The notes: generated from the letters alone by a model not told the origin. Shown: positions 48,993 through 60,067, numbered from the stretch's first letter. The stretch: 64,000 nt of DNA from Streptomyces noursei (GCF_016917755.1 NZ_CP070326.1:6200001-6264000), one strand, 5' to 3'. Numbers and translations: made by a program.

Positions 48993-50303
48993 GGCTGATG
49001 CCCTCTCGTACAGGTCCGTGACTCCGTCAATCTCGCCTTGTGTGCTTCGGCGTCTTTCTTGCTGCCGGCTTCCCAGGTAAAGGCCATGCCCAGGCCCGTC
49101 GCCGGCCCGAGAGGGCCACCCAGCAGCATTGTTCCTCCCAGGGCCGCACCTTCTTCAACGTTCTGCGGCAGGAATATGCCAAGTCCTGACGGATCTTTTA
49201 GCCAGTCTTCGCCCGTCATGGTGCTCGAACCAATTCCAACTATTTTTCCGACATTCTGCACCATCTTGCCGGCGGATTCCAGGTCCGACAGTTTCTCCAT
49301 TTTCTCCCCGGCTTTCCCCACGCCGAACGAGACCAGGCCGAGGCCGTCCTCGGCAAGAGTTCGGCCGCTGACGTCTGCACCATTGGCTCGCGCAATACTG
49401 TGCAGCCCCAGGGCGGCTCCTGACGTAATCCCGGACACCAGTCCCATAGCAGCTCCCGCCGGTGGGAAGGCTCCATCGAGCACCAAACCGATCACGCCGG
49501 TCACCGTGCTGATGGTTGACAGCACATCGCCGATTGCCGCGATGGCATTGGCATGCTCCTTGACCCAACGGCCGAGTTCGTTGAGGACGAGTTCGCGAGC
49601 CTTGACCAGCTTCTGCAGACTGCTTAGCAGGTCGTCGAAGAAGCCCGGTTCCTTCGGGGCCCGTTCGCCCGCGGCCTTCAGTACCGTGGCGACCGTTCCC
49701 GCCAGTTCCTCGTGCTGGCTGCGGATGCTCTGGGCGGATGATGCCCGCCAGCTCCTCGCGTGCCGCACCCAGCTCGTTGATCGCCGCGGTGTAGCGCTTG
49801 TTGGCCTCTTCTGCCTGGGCGTCGGTCATGCCGATGCCGCCGTCGCGGAAGATCCGCAGATCCTCGTTGCTCTCGGCTCGTTCGGCGCGCTTGCGGGCGT
49901 TCTTGGCCTCGACCTCGTACGAATGCGCCTTGGACTGCATCGCACCCAGCTGGTTCTGCCATTCCTGCAGCACGCCGTGAGCCAGCTCGAAGCTCTTGCC
50001 CGCGTCGTCAAGGAGTTTGGGAAGCGCCTCGGTCTTGGCGCGGAACGCGTCTGCGGTGGCGCCGGTCCAGCCGCCGTCGCTGATGTCGTGCAGTGTCTCC
50101 GACGCACTCGTGATGTTCTTCTGTGCCCGGCGCAGGTCCTCGACCAGGCCACTGACCGCTTGCGGGACCCCGGGTGCCGGATTGAACTGCAATCCGGAGA
50201 AGTTGCCGTTGTCCTCGTACGGGTCGCCGCCCCCGTACCCCCACAGCTGCTCACCGAGCGACACTTCTCGTTCCCCTATGTCTTTGGTTGACATCCAAGC
50301 CAT
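48914..50303 (-). pseudogene. Large WXG100-type secreted protein gene with one frameshift
   Basis: From ATG 50303 (or 50294) the frame encodes a helical WXG-type domain (SGLVEDLRRAQKNITSASET, DGGWTGATADAFRAK, then a coiled coil) up to AAREELAGIIR. At 49732-49734 (CCC on the minus strand) one extra base shifts it. The next frame continues smoothly (QSIRSQHEELAGTVATVLKA) through a Gly/Ala-rich hydrophobic region (VLDGAFPPAGAAMGLVSGIT) to 48914. The total of 1390 bases is one more than a multiple of three. Intact, it would be a protein of about 460 residues with ESX-effector-like layout. Confidence 0.72.
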
Positions 50304-50320
50304 GCACTGCGACCGGCCGT

Positions 50321-50659
50321 TCAGCCGAACGGACTGGTGGCCGCGCCCCCGCCGCCCTGGCGGGTTCCCTTCGCGAATGCCTGCTGTACGGCGCTGTCCG
50401 TCTCGTTGTACGCCCGTGCCGTGGCCTCCAAGCCCTGCTTGATGGCGTCGGTCAGCCGGGTGATCTGGTCGATGCCGTATTCCCAGGAGCTTTTGAACTC
50501 CGCCCCGGCCTTGTCGATTTGGTCGTTGCCGAGATCTCCGGTGGTCGCGCTCCGCAGATCGCCGCTCGCGTACTTCATCGACTCCGTGCAGCGTTCCAGG
50601 CGTGTCGCCAGGTAGCCCAACTCCTCGACATCGACCGTGAATTCACCCGTATTGGACAT
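50321..50659 (-). CDS. WXG100-like small protein
   Basis: 112 residues from ATG 50659, with GGGAG upstream. It is helical with a central hinge containing SSWEYGIDQI, VDVEELGYLATRLERC before it, and YNETDSAVQQAFAK after it. Length and helix-turn-helix layout fit ESX/WXG100 proteins, although the W is in SW rather than a strict WxG. It lies 17 bases upstream of the larger WXG-type gene, a usual pairing for co-secreted partners. No ESX secretion gene (EccC) is in the window. Confidence 0.78.
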   Translation of the reverse strand: MSNTGEFTVDVEELGYLATRLERCTESMKYASGDLRSATTGDLGNDQIDKAGAEFKSSWEYGIDQITRLTDAIKQGLEATARAYNETDSAVQQAFAKGTRQGGGGAATSPFG

Positions 50660-50940
50660 CTGCTTTCTCCCCCTTGACGTGCCGTCACCCGCCGCTCGGC
50701 CGGCGAGACTAACACGCGTGTAATTCCGCTGGTCAAGTGGATTGGGGAGGGTGTTCGGAAGGCGGCAGGAGAAGGAAAAGGTTCCAGCCATGGCGGCAGC
50801 CGGGAGAATTAGCGAAAAATTAACGGCCGCCATTCGCGCGCTGCGAATGACGGCCGTTGAACCGTACCGTCCAGGACGTTATGCGGGATGTCGTACCGGA
50901 CGTTACGTCAGGGCGTTGTGCCGGCAGTGGCGCCGGGTCG

Positions 50941-52641
<1,701 letters not shown>

Positions 52642-52806
52642 GGGGGATATGTCCTTACTCGGAGGGATGGTGGCTGGCTTCTACGGCAGCGCCTGAACAG
52701 CGTAGAACCCCGGCGTCGGGCCGCCGCTGTGAGGTAGGGCTCAGTCCCTGCAGACGCGCCCCCGTTCCACTAGTCGCGATCTATCGCGTTTCGGTAGGCT
52801 GTGGTC

Positions 52807-53685
52807 GTGGACGCTTCAGGAAACGGGGGACGACCGGGCCCCGAGACCCCGCCCGGGCCGCTTGCACAGCCGGACCAGCAGGTGGTGAAACTGACCAAGG
52901 GTGAGGCGAAGCCGCAGGGCAGGCCGGTGGCCCAGGCCGAGATGCGGGCCTCGGACGCGGACCGCGACCGGGTCGCGGAGATCCTGCGGGAGGCGCTGGC
53001 CGAGGGCCGGCTGGACGCCGAGGAGCACGCCGAGCGGATCGACGCCGTCTACCGCGCCAAGACCCTCGGCGAGCTGGAGCCCGTCGTGCGGGACCTGCCC
53101 GCCGCCGGCGCCCGGCCGCAGCCGGCCGCGGATGCCTACGAGTACGGCCCGGCCGGCCCGGAGGCCGACCAGAACCTCGTCGCGATCTTCAGCGCGGCCA
53201 ACCGCAAGGGCCGCTGGCGGGTCCCGCGGCGGATCAACGCGGTCGCGATCTTCGGCAGCGTGGAGATCGACCTGACCGAGGCGGTCTTCCCGCAGCAGCG
53301 GGTGCAGATCAACGTCACCTCCGTCTTCGGCAGCGTCGAGGTCCGGGTGCCGGAGAACATCACCCTGCGCAGCAGCGGCTCCGGGATCCTGGGCTCCTTC
53401 GAGGTGGAGACCCACGAGGCGGAGGACGGCAACGCCCCCGAGGTGGACGTGAACGGCTTCGCGCTGCTGGGCAGCGTGGAGGCCAAGCCCAAGCGCGGCG
53501 CCTGGATCCGCGATCTGCGGGACCGGCTGCGCGGCGACCGGCGCGAGCGGATGGACGAGCTGCGCGCCGAGCGGCACGAACGGATGGACGAGCTCCGCGC
53601 CGAGCGGCACGAACGGATGGACCAACTGCGGGCGGAGCGCCACGAGCGGTGGGAGGAGCGCCGCAGGCGCCGCCGACTCGGTTAG
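52807..53685 (+). CDS. DUF1707 SHOCT-like domain protein
   Basis: 292 residues from GTG 52807; TAGGCT ends six bases before it, so it is probably leaderless (GTG 52801 is an alternative). The DUF1707 domain is MRASDADRDRVAEILREALA, GRLDAEEHAERIDAVYRAKT and LGELEPVVRDLP. A beta-helical DUF2154/LiaF-like part follows (INAVAIFGSVEIDLTEA, VFGSVEVRVPENI). The C-terminus has three copies of an ERMDELRAERH repeat and a basic end. It is likely membrane- or stress-associated, but the function is unknown. Confidence 0.88.
   Translation: MDASGNGGRPGPETPPGPLAQPDQQVVKLTKGEAKPQGRPVAQAEMRASDADRDRVAEILREALAEGRLDAEEHAERIDAVYRAKTLGELEPVVRDLPAAGARPQPAADAYEYGPAGPEADQNLVAIFSAANRKGRWRVPRRINAVAIFGSVEIDLTEAVFPQQRVQINVTSVFGSVEVRVPENITLRSSGSGILGSFEVETHEAEDGNAPEVDVNGFALLGSVEAKPKRGAWIRDLRDRLRGDRRERMDELRAERHERMDELRAERHERMDQLRAERHERWEERRRRRRLG
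53548..53646 (+). repeat. Three 33-base coding repeats in the DUF1707 gene
   Basis: Units begin at 53548, 53581 and 53614 and encode RMDELRAERHE with small changes in the third. They form a highly charged helix with an 11-residue period. Confidence 0.88.
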
Positions 53686-53867
53686 TCGCAGGGGCCGTTG
53701 CGACACCGGTCGTCAGGTCCTCGATCGCCACGGTGTGCATAAGCCCGCGTACAGCGGGTAGGGCTGGTGCATCGTCTCTCGTACGGCTGCGGGGTGCGAA
53801 AAAGGCCGTGCGCAGCGAGACGGGCAAGGGTGATTTCTCTCGCCGAAGCCGTCGTCAGGAGTAGACC

Positions 53868-54230
53868 GTGCTGCTACCGCATCAGCCCCTGCAGGATGCC
53901 GCTGTCGTCCCGTCCCAGCGAGGGCACGCGCGTGACGAGGCCGGCCCCTGGCATTCGGAGGCGGTGTGCCGCCGGGACGAGGCCGGGCTCTTCTTCGCCC
54001 CCTCCAAGGAGCCCACCGCCGCACGGCTGGCCAGGGAGGAAGCCGCGAAGCGGGTCTGCGCCCGCTGCCCGGTGATGGTCGAGTGCCGGGAGCACGCCCT
54101 GCTCCAGCCGGAGCCGTACGGCGTCTGGGGCGGGCTGACGGCCGCCGAGCGCCGGGTGGTGCTGACCCGCAGGCGGCGCCGGGAGAACGAACTGCAGCGG
54201 GCCGCCGCCCCGGTGCCCGCGGCCGGCTGA
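53868..54230 (+). CDS. wblI: WhiB-like iron-sulfur transcription factor
   Basis: 120 residues from GTG 53868 with AGGAG upstream. The four cluster ligands are Cys34-X29-Cys64-X2-Cys67-X5-Cys73, followed by the turn GVWGGL (85-90) and a basic C-terminal helix (RRVVLTRRRRRENEL) for DNA contact. Wbl proteins bind a 4Fe-4S cluster and partner with the principal sigma factor. Position next to glpX matches wblI of S. coelicolor as I recall it, so the symbol rests on synteny. Confidence 0.88.
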   Translation: MLLPHQPLQDAAVVPSQRGHARDEAGPWHSEAVCRRDEAGLFFAPSKEPTAARLAREEAAKRVCARCPVMVECREHALLQPEPYGVWGGLTAAERRVVLTRRRRRENELQRAAAPVPAAG

Positions 54231-54301
54231 CCGCACGCGAGTCCGCACGGGCTCCCGCACCCGCGGCTGGGCGCACCTCCCAGCGGCAGCTGGGGGAGCA
54301 G

Positions 54302-54338
54302 CTCGCCCCCGCCGGAAGTCGCTTCCGACGGGGGCGAG
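54302..54338. terminator. Bidirectional terminator between the whiB-like gene and glpX
   Basis: Seventeen-base arms (54302-54318 and 54322-54338) with a single mismatch and a three-base loop separate the convergent genes. Confidence 0.88.
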
Positions 54339-54369
54339 TTGCGTGCCCGGCCGGCCCGGCCGGCCCGGA

Positions 54370-55401
54370 TCAGCTCGGGCGCTCGAAGTCGATCGAGCTG
54401 TAGGCCCGCAGCTTGGAGAGGCGGTGCTCGGAGTCGATCTGGCGGATGGTGCCGGACTTGGAGCGCATCACCAGGGACTGGGTGTAGGCGGTCTCCGCGC
54501 GGTAGCGGACGCCGCGCAGCAGTTCGCCGTCGGTGATGCCGGTGGCGACGAAGAAGACGTTGTCACCGCGGACCAGGTCCTCGATCTGCAGGACCTTGTC
54601 CAGGTCGTGGCCGGCGTCGATGGCGCGCTGCCGCTCGTCGTCGTCCTTCGGCCACAGCTTCCCCTGGAAGGTGCCGCCCATGCACTTCAGCGCACAGGCC
54701 GCGATGATGCCCTCGGGCGTGCCGCCGATGCCCAGCAGCAGGTCCACGCCGGTGCCCTCGCGGGCCGCCATGATCGCGCCGGCGACATCGCCGTCGGAGA
54801 TGAACTTGATCCGCGCGCCGGCCTCCCGGACCTCCTTGACCAGGCCCTCGTGGCGCGGCCGGTCCAGGATGACGACGGTGACGTCCTCGACGGCGGACTT
54901 CTTCGCCTTGGCGATCCGCTTGATGTTCACGGCCACCGGGGCGGTGATGTCGACGAAGTCCGCCGCCTCCGGGCCGGTGGCGAGCTTGTCCATGTAGAAG
55001 ACCGCGGACGGGTCGAACATCGAGCCCCGCTCGGCGACCGCCATCACGGAGACCGCGTTGGCCATGCCCTTGGCGGTCAGCGTGGTGCCGTCCACCGGGT
55101 CCACGGCCACGTCGCACTCCGGGCCGGTGCCGTCGCCGACCCGCTCGCCGTTGTAGAGCATCGGGGCGTTGTCCTTCTCGCCCTCCCCGATGACCACGAC
55201 GCCGTTCATGGAGACGGTGTGGATCAGGGCGCGCATGGCCTTCACCGCCGCGCCGTCCGCGCCGTTCTTGTCACCACGTCCGACCCAGCGGCCCGATGCC
55301 ATGGCACCGGCCTCGGTCACCCGGACCAGCTCCAGGGCGAGGTTGCGGTCCGGCGCCTCCGGGCTGACCTCGAGTTGGGACGGCAGATGATGCTCGGTCA
55401 T
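54370..55401 (-). CDS. glpX: Class II fructose-1,6-bisphosphatase
   Basis: 343 residues from ATG 55401 with AAAGGTG upstream. Li-sensitive phosphatase motifs are present: VVIGEGEKDNAPML, DVAVDPVDGTTLT and ISDGDVAGAIM, plus the GlpX-specific LLLGIGGTPEGIIAACALKC. It removes the 1-phosphate from fructose 1,6-bisphosphate in gluconeogenesis. It is the usual FBPase of actinobacteria, which lack the class I enzyme. Confidence 0.96.
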   Translation of the reverse strand: MTEHHLPSQLEVSPEAPDRNLALELVRVTEAGAMASGRWVGRGDKNGADGAAVKAMRALIHTVSMNGVVVIGEGEKDNAPMLYNGERVGDGTGPECDVAVDPVDGTTLTAKGMANAVSVMAVAERGSMFDPSAVFYMDKLATGPEAADFVDITAPVAVNIKRIAKAKKSAVEDVTVVILDRPRHEGLVKEVREAGARIKFISDGDVAGAIMAAREGTGVDLLLGIGGTPEGIIAACALKCMGGTFQGKLWPKDDDERQRAIDAGHDLDKVLQIEDLVRGDNVFFVATGITDGELLRGVRYRAETAYTQSLVMRSKSGTIRQIDSEHRLSKLRAYSSIDFERPS

Positions 55402-55620
55402 CGAGCGCACCTTTCTGTACGGCGACGGCCGGATTGATGAGGGTGCTCATGACTTTATCGGTAGGTCGCGAAAATGAGCAGGGGGGGCTTCGCATGAGCA
55501 AGCCACTGGCCGGGTAACGCCCACGCCGCCCGGTATCCGGACGCCGCTCCGTTTGCACAGGTGGGTGGGGTCCGAGGGGGCCGCGTCCGGTCGCCGACGG
55601 GCATAGGGGACCATAGGGAC

Positions 55621-56166
55621 GTGGCTGGTATGCGAGGCAGGCAAAGAGTGACGGACATGGTTCTGTCGCTGGCGGTGATCGGCGTCCTGGTCGGGGCGAT
55701 CTACTTCTTCATCCCGCACGACGACAGTGCGACCGCGGAGAAGAACGCGGTGCAGACCGTCGACACCCGTGTCGAGATCATCACCGCCCGACGCGCCGCC
55801 CCGTACCCGGTCGCCGCCCCCGAGAACCTGCCCAAGACCTGGCGGACCACCTCCGTGACCTACAAGGCCAGCAACGACGGCAAGGGCGGCGCCTGGCACC
55901 TGGGGCTGCTCGACCCGGAGCAGCAGTACGCGGCCGTCGAGCAGAGCGATGCGCCCGCCAAGCAGTTCATCCAGGACGTGACGCTGGGTGCGACCAAGGT
56001 CGCCGGCCGGCAGGCCGTCGGCGGCAAGAAGTGGGATCGCTACGAGGGCGACACCTACAAGGCGTTGGTCAACGAGGAGCCGGGGGTGACCACGGTCGTC
56101 ACCGGCACCGCGCCGTACGGGCGGCTGGCGGAGCTGGCCGGGGCCCTGGTCGCCAAGAAGGGCTGA
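55621..56166 (+). CDS. DUF4245 membrane-anchored protein
   Basis: 181 residues from GTG 55621 (ATG 55630 is an alternative). TAGGGG and TAGGGA boxes just upstream suggest a near-leaderless transcript. One N-terminal membrane helix (MVLSLAVIGVLVGAIYFFI) carries an extracellular domain with LPKTWRTTSVTYKAS, HLGLLDPEQQYAAVEQSD and WDRYEG, diagnostic of DUF4245. Function is unknown; it is conserved next to glpX and xseAB in actinobacteria, divergent from glpX here. Confidence 0.88.
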   Translation: MAGMRGRQRVTDMVLSLAVIGVLVGAIYFFIPHDDSATAEKNAVQTVDTRVEIITARRAAPYPVAAPENLPKTWRTTSVTYKASNDGKGGAWHLGLLDPEQQYAAVEQSDAPAKQFIQDVTLGATKVAGRQAVGGKKWDRYEGDTYKALVNEEPGVTTVVTGTAPYGRLAELAGALVAKKG

Positions 56167-56210
56167 GCGGTCGGCCCGCCCCGTTCGCCGGGCGCGCCGC
56201 AGGAGCAACG

Positions 56211-56249
56211 ACGAGGCCGCCGCACCCGGGTGGGGTGCGGCGGCCTCGT
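56211..56249. terminator. Bidirectional terminator after DUF4245
   Basis: Perfect 17-bp arms (56211-56227 and 56233-56249) with a five-base loop lie between two convergent genes. Confidence 0.92.
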
Positions 56250-56271
56250 GCTGCGTCGGGCCGGGGGCGGC

Positions 56272-56865
56272 TCAGACGGTGGTCGCGGCCTCGTCGAAGG
56301 ACAGGCGGGGGGAGCGCGGGAAGAAGGCGTCCGCGCCCGGCTTGCCGAGGTTGATGACCAGGAAGGACTTCTGCTTGCCGTCGCCGAAGAACTCCTTGTC
56401 GACGCCGGTGAAGTCGAAGCCGGTCATCGGGCCGGCGGCCAGGCCGGCGGCGCGGATGCCGAGGATGAAGTAGCCGGCCTGGAGGGTGGCGTTCTGGGTG
56501 CCGGCGACCTCGCGGTACCCGGCCTCGGAGAAGAAGTCGTCCTTGACGTTCGGCAGGGCCGGGAAGAGCCGCGGCAGCTTCTCGTGGAAGTCCAGGTCGA
56601 CGGAGAGCACCACGGTCAGCGGCGCGGCCAGCGTCTTCGAGCCGTTGGCGCCCATGGCGTGCGCGACCAGGCGCTTACGGGCGTCCTCGGAACGGACCAG
56701 GGTGATCCGCAGCGGCGACTGGTTGAAGGCGGTCGGGGCGTACTTCACCAGGTCGTAGATGGCCTGGACCTGCTCGTCCGTCACCGGCTCGTCCGTGAAC
56801 GTGTTGGCGGTCTGGGCCTCGCGGAAGAGGAGGTCCTGGGCGGCTGCGTCAAGGGCGAGAGACAT
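56272..56865 (-). CDS. Nitroreductase-family malonic semialdehyde reductase-like protein
   Basis: 197 residues from ATG 56865. FMN-binding nitroreductase fold: LLFREAQTANTFTDEPVTDE, YAPTAFNQSPLRITLVRS, TLQAGYFILGIRAAGLAAGP and FLVINLGKPG. It belongs to the RutE/HadB branch, which reduces 3-oxo-propionate (malonic semialdehyde) or related carbonyls in the pyrimidine pathway. No rut genes are nearby, so the substrate is open. A well-defined promoter precedes it. Confidence 0.88.
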   Translation of the reverse strand: MSLALDAAAQDLLFREAQTANTFTDEPVTDEQVQAIYDLVKYAPTAFNQSPLRITLVRSEDARKRLVAHAMGANGSKTLAAPLTVVLSVDLDFHEKLPRLFPALPNVKDDFFSEAGYREVAGTQNATLQAGYFILGIRAAGLAAGPMTGFDFTGVDKEFFGDGKQKSFLVINLGKPGADAFFPRSPRLSFDEAATTV

Positions 56866-56926
56866 CGGGGCACCTCGGGCTTGGGGTGGTTACGGATCTT
56901 CGAAGACTGTGCTGTCTACGGGAACC

Positions 56927-56954
56927 ACTCTAACCGAGATAGATTAAAGTTCAA
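56927..56954 (-). promoter_or_regulatory. Promoter of the nitroreductase gene
   Basis: On the minus strand TTGAAC (56954-56949), a 16-base spacer and TAGAGT (56932-56927) form a near-consensus vegetative promoter in an A/T-rich patch, about 60 bases before the start codon. Confidence 0.7.
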
Positions 56955-56995
56955 CTAACGGCTGGAAAGTGTGAGGCGCTTCACAGGGTGGGACC

Positions 56996-57025
56996 GGCCT
57001 TCCGGATTCCGGAATCCGGAAGGCC
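56996..57025. terminator. Perfect 30-base palindrome after xseB
   Basis: Two 15-base halves (56996-57010 and 57011-57025) are exact reverse complements. It lies downstream of the xseAB operon on the minus strand and probably ends it before the nitroreductase promoter. Confidence 0.75.
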
Positions 57026-57105
57026 GCTCGGGGTCGCCGCCGCTCGGGACGAGGGGCTCGGGTTCACCCCCTGGTTCGGCCCTACTCCTACGCGCGCTCC
57101 TACGC

Positions 57106-57375
57106 CTACTCCTGCTCCGCTGCGCCGTTCTCCGGCGACCCCTCGGCCAGTGTCGCGTCCAGGCGCGCCCGGGCGCCGTCCAGCCAGCGGCGGCACACCT
57201 TCGCCAGCTCCTCGCCGCGCTCCCACAGGGCGAGCGACTCCTCCAGCGTCGTGCCGCCCGCCTCCAGGCGGCGGACGACCTCGATCAGTTCGTCCCGCGC
57301 CTGCTCGTAGCCGAGGGTGGAATCCACCGGCGCTCCGCCGGCCGCCTCGTCCACCACGTCATCCGTCTTCGCCAT
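57106..57375 (-). CDS. xseB: Exodeoxyribonuclease VII small subunit
   Basis: 89 residues from ATG 57375 with GGGAG upstream. This start lies inside a longer open frame, so the gene can be overcalled. XseB pattern: GYEQARDELIEVVRRLEAGG, TTLEESLALWERGEELAKVCR, and the acidic C-terminal tail. It binds in several copies to XseA to form the nuclease that degrades single-stranded DNA. It follows xseA after ten bases. Confidence 0.95.
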   Translation of the reverse strand: MAKTDDVVDEAAGGAPVDSTLGYEQARDELIEVVRRLEAGGTTLEESLALWERGEELAKVCRRWLDGARARLDATLAEGSPENGAAEQE

Positions 57376-57385
57376 GTCTCCCACC

Positions 57386-58642
57386 CTATGAGTCCGCCCT
57401 GGTCGGAACCGTCTGCTCGAAATCCGCACCCGGGACCGCGGCCACCCGCACCCGGAACTCGCCCTCGGCCACCCGGGCCCGCAGCTCCTCGTCCACCGCC
57501 ACCTCGGACGGTGCGCGCACCGCCGCCCCGTCCGGCCGCTGGAGCACCGCGTAACCGCGCTGGAGGGTCGCCTTGGGGGAGAGCGCCACCACCCGCGCCA
57601 ACGTGTGCACCAGCTCGGAATCGGCGCGGTCCAGCAGATGGCCCAGCGTCCGTCGGCCGCGCTCCAGCAGGGCGGTGACCTGCTCCTCGCGCTGCTCCAC
57701 CATCCGCTGCGGATGCTGTATCGACGGGCGCTGCAGCGCGGCCGCAAGGCCCCGCTCCTCGCGGTCCAGGAAGCCGCCGAGCGCGCGCCGGGCCCGCTCC
57801 CGCAGCTGGTGGACCCGGGTCAGCTCCTCGCCCACGTCCGGCACCACCTTCTTCGCCGCGTCCGTCGGCGTCGAGGCGCGCAGATCGGCGACCAGGTCCA
57901 GCAGCGGGCTGTCCGGCTCGTGGCCGATCGCCGAGACCACCGGCGTGCGCGCCTCCGCCACCGCCCGCACCAACTGCTCGTCGGAGAACGGCAGCAGGTC
58001 CTCCACGCTGCCGCCGCCGCGCGCCACGATGATCACGTCCACCTCGGGCAGCGCGTCCAGCTCCTGCACCGCGGCGATCACCTGTGGCACCGCGTGCACC
58101 CCCTGCACCGGCACATTGCGCACCTCGAAGCGGACCGCCGGCCAGCGGTGCCGGGCGTTCTCCAGCACATCGCGCTCGGCGGCGCTGGCCCGGCCGCAGA
58201 CCAGCCCGATCAGCTGCGGCAGGAACGGCAGCGGGCGCTTGCGCTCCGCCGCGAACAGCCCCTCGGCGGTCAGCGTCCGCTTCAACTGCTCCAGCCTGGC
58301 GAGGAGTTCACCCACCCCGACCGGTCGGATCTCGGCGGCCCGCAGCGACAGCTGACCGCGCGGGGCGTACCACTCCGGCTTGGCGTGCACCACCACTCGG
58401 GCGCCCTCGCTCACCACCTCGGAGACCTTGTCGAAGACCTGGCGGTAGCACGTCACGCTCACCGAGATGTCGTACGACGGGTCCCGCAGCGTCAGGAACA
58501 CCACGCCCGCGCCCGGCCGCCGCGAGAGCTGGGTGATCTGCCCCTCGACCCACACCGCGCCGAGCCGGTCGATCCACCCGCCGATGAGTCGGGACACCTC
58601 GCCGACCGGGATCGGCGCTTCCGGAGACGTAGAGACAGCCAT
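57386..58642 (-). CDS. xseA: Exodeoxyribonuclease VII large subunit
   Basis: 418 residues from ATG 58642. TACTCT ends seven bases before it, so it is probably leaderless. N-terminal OB fold (IPVGEVSRLIGGWIDRLGAVW, VEGQITQLSRRPGAGVVFLTL), catalytic region (GLVCGRASAAERDVLENA, EVDVIIVARGGGSVEDLLPF, VVSAIGHEPDSPL), then a long coiled coil and the C-terminal LQRGYAVL segment. It acts in mismatch and recombinational repair with XseB. Confidence 0.96.
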   Translation of the reverse strand: MAVSTSPEAPIPVGEVSRLIGGWIDRLGAVWVEGQITQLSRRPGAGVVFLTLRDPSYDISVSVTCYRQVFDKVSEVVSEGARVVVHAKPEWYAPRGQLSLRAAEIRPVGVGELLARLEQLKRTLTAEGLFAAERKRPLPFLPQLIGLVCGRASAAERDVLENARHRWPAVRFEVRNVPVQGVHAVPQVIAAVQELDALPEVDVIIVARGGGSVEDLLPFSDEQLVRAVAEARTPVVSAIGHEPDSPLLDLVADLRASTPTDAAKKVVPDVGEELTRVHQLRERARRALGGFLDREERGLAAALQRPSIQHPQRMVEQREEQVTALLERGRRTLGHLLDRADSELVHTLARVVALSPKATLQRGYAVLQRPDGAAVRAPSEVAVDEELRARVAEGEFRVRVAAVPGADFEQTVPTRADS

Positions 58643-58681
58643 ACGAGCGAGAGTAGCGGCGGCCACCGACAGTGCCGGGCC

Positions 58682-60067
58682 TCACGCGTCGGACGGACCG
58701 GCGCCGGCCCTCGCGTGCTGCACCGCCAGCACCACCAGACCCACCAACAGCCAGACGCCGCCCACGATCTGCGCGGTCGGGGACGCCTCGACGACCACCG
58801 CGACCACCACCGCCAGCCCCAGCAGCGGCACCACCACATGCCGCAGCACGCTCGGCGGCGCCCCCTGCCTGCGGAACCGGAACCACCCGATCACCGAGGC
58901 GTGCAGCAGCGCGAACGCGCTCAGCGCGCCGACGTTCACGATCGACGACAGCCGGTCCAGACCGTCGTCCCGGGCGGCCGCCCAGACCGCCGCCACCAGC
59001 GTCACCAGCGCCGCCCCCAACAGCGCCCGGCGCGGCACCCCGCTGCCCACGTCCACCTTCGCCATCGCCCCCGGCAGCCGCCGGTCCCGGGCCATCGCGA
59101 ACAGCAGCCGGCCGGCCGCGGCCTGCCCGGCCAGCGCCGCGAACGCCGCCCCGATCGCCTTGCTCACCGCCACCAGGTCGTGCAGCCAGCCGCCCACCGC
59201 GGAGTCCACCGTCATATAGAACGCGGCCCCCTGCTCTCCTGGTTTCGCGGCCAGCTCCGCGGCGCTCATCGGGGCCAGCAGCGCCGCCAGGTACGTCTGC
59301 ACCGCGAACAGCACCCCGGCCACCACCAGGCACGTCACCACGGCCCGCGCCACCCGCCGCGAACCTCCGGAAGCCTCCTCCGCGAACGACGCGATCGCGT
59401 CGAAGCCCAGATACGACAGCACCGCCACCGACACCGCCGCCAGCACCGCGTCGAGCGAGAAGCCGCCCTCCCCGGTCAGCGGCACCGCCCAGCCGCGCTG
59501 CGCCCCATGCGCGGCCAGTGCCCACACCGCCGTCACCACGAAGACCACCAGCACCGCGATCTCCAGCGCCAGCACCGCGAACCCGACCACCGCCGCGGTC
59601 CGCACCCCCCAGAGGTTCAGCAGTGTGGTGACCACCACCGCGACCGCCGTCCACACCCACTGGTGCACCTGCGGCACCAGGGCGTGCAGCGCGATCCCGG
59701 AGAACAAGTACGCCACCGCCGGGATCAGCAGGTAGTCCAACATCGCCATCCACCCGGCGACGAACCCCGCGCCTTCACCCAGGCCGACCCGGGCGTACGC
59801 GTAGACCGAGCCGGCCTTAGGGACGACCCGCACCATCTGGGCGTAGGAATACGCGGTGAAGGCCATCGCCACCGTGGCGACGACGTAGACGGCCGTGATC
59901 GCGCCGCGCGACGTGGCCTGGAGGGTGCCGAAGATCCCCACCGGCGCCATCGGGGCGATGAACAACAGCCCGTACACGACCAGATCCCGGAACGACAGCG
60001 TCCGCCGCAGCGCTCCGGTGCCGTCGTGCGCCCTCTCACCAACGGTCGCGCCGCCCATACCCGGCAT
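58682..60067 (-). CDS. APC-superfamily amino acid/polyamine permease
   Basis: 461 residues from ATG 60067 with GAGGAGG upstream. Twelve membrane helices are visible. APC motifs include VVYGLLFIAPMAPVGIFGT, YSYAQMVRVVPKAGSVYAYA and LSYLGFDAIASFAEEASGG. The sequence resembles putrescine-importer-like members of the family. The substrate is inferred as an amine or amino acid. It is divergent from ispH by 84 bases. Confidence 0.9.
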   Translation of the reverse strand: MPGMGGATVGERAHDGTGALRRTLSFRDLVVYGLLFIAPMAPVGIFGTLQATSRGAITAVYVVATVAMAFTAYSYAQMVRVVPKAGSVYAYARVGLGEGAGFVAGWMAMLDYLLIPAVAYLFSGIALHALVPQVHQWVWTAVAVVVTTLLNLWGVRTAAVVGFAVLALEIAVLVVFVVTAVWALAAHGAQRGWAVPLTGEGGFSLDAVLAAVSVAVLSYLGFDAIASFAEEASGGSRRVARAVVTCLVVAGVLFAVQTYLAALLAPMSAAELAAKPGEQGAAFYMTVDSAVGGWLHDLVAVSKAIGAAFAALAGQAAAGRLLFAMARDRRLPGAMAKVDVGSGVPRRALLGAALVTLVAAVWAAARDDGLDRLSSIVNVGALSAFALLHASVIGWFRFRRQGAPPSVLRHVVVPLLGLAVVVAVVVEASPTAQIVGGVWLLVGLVVLAVQHARAGAGPSDA

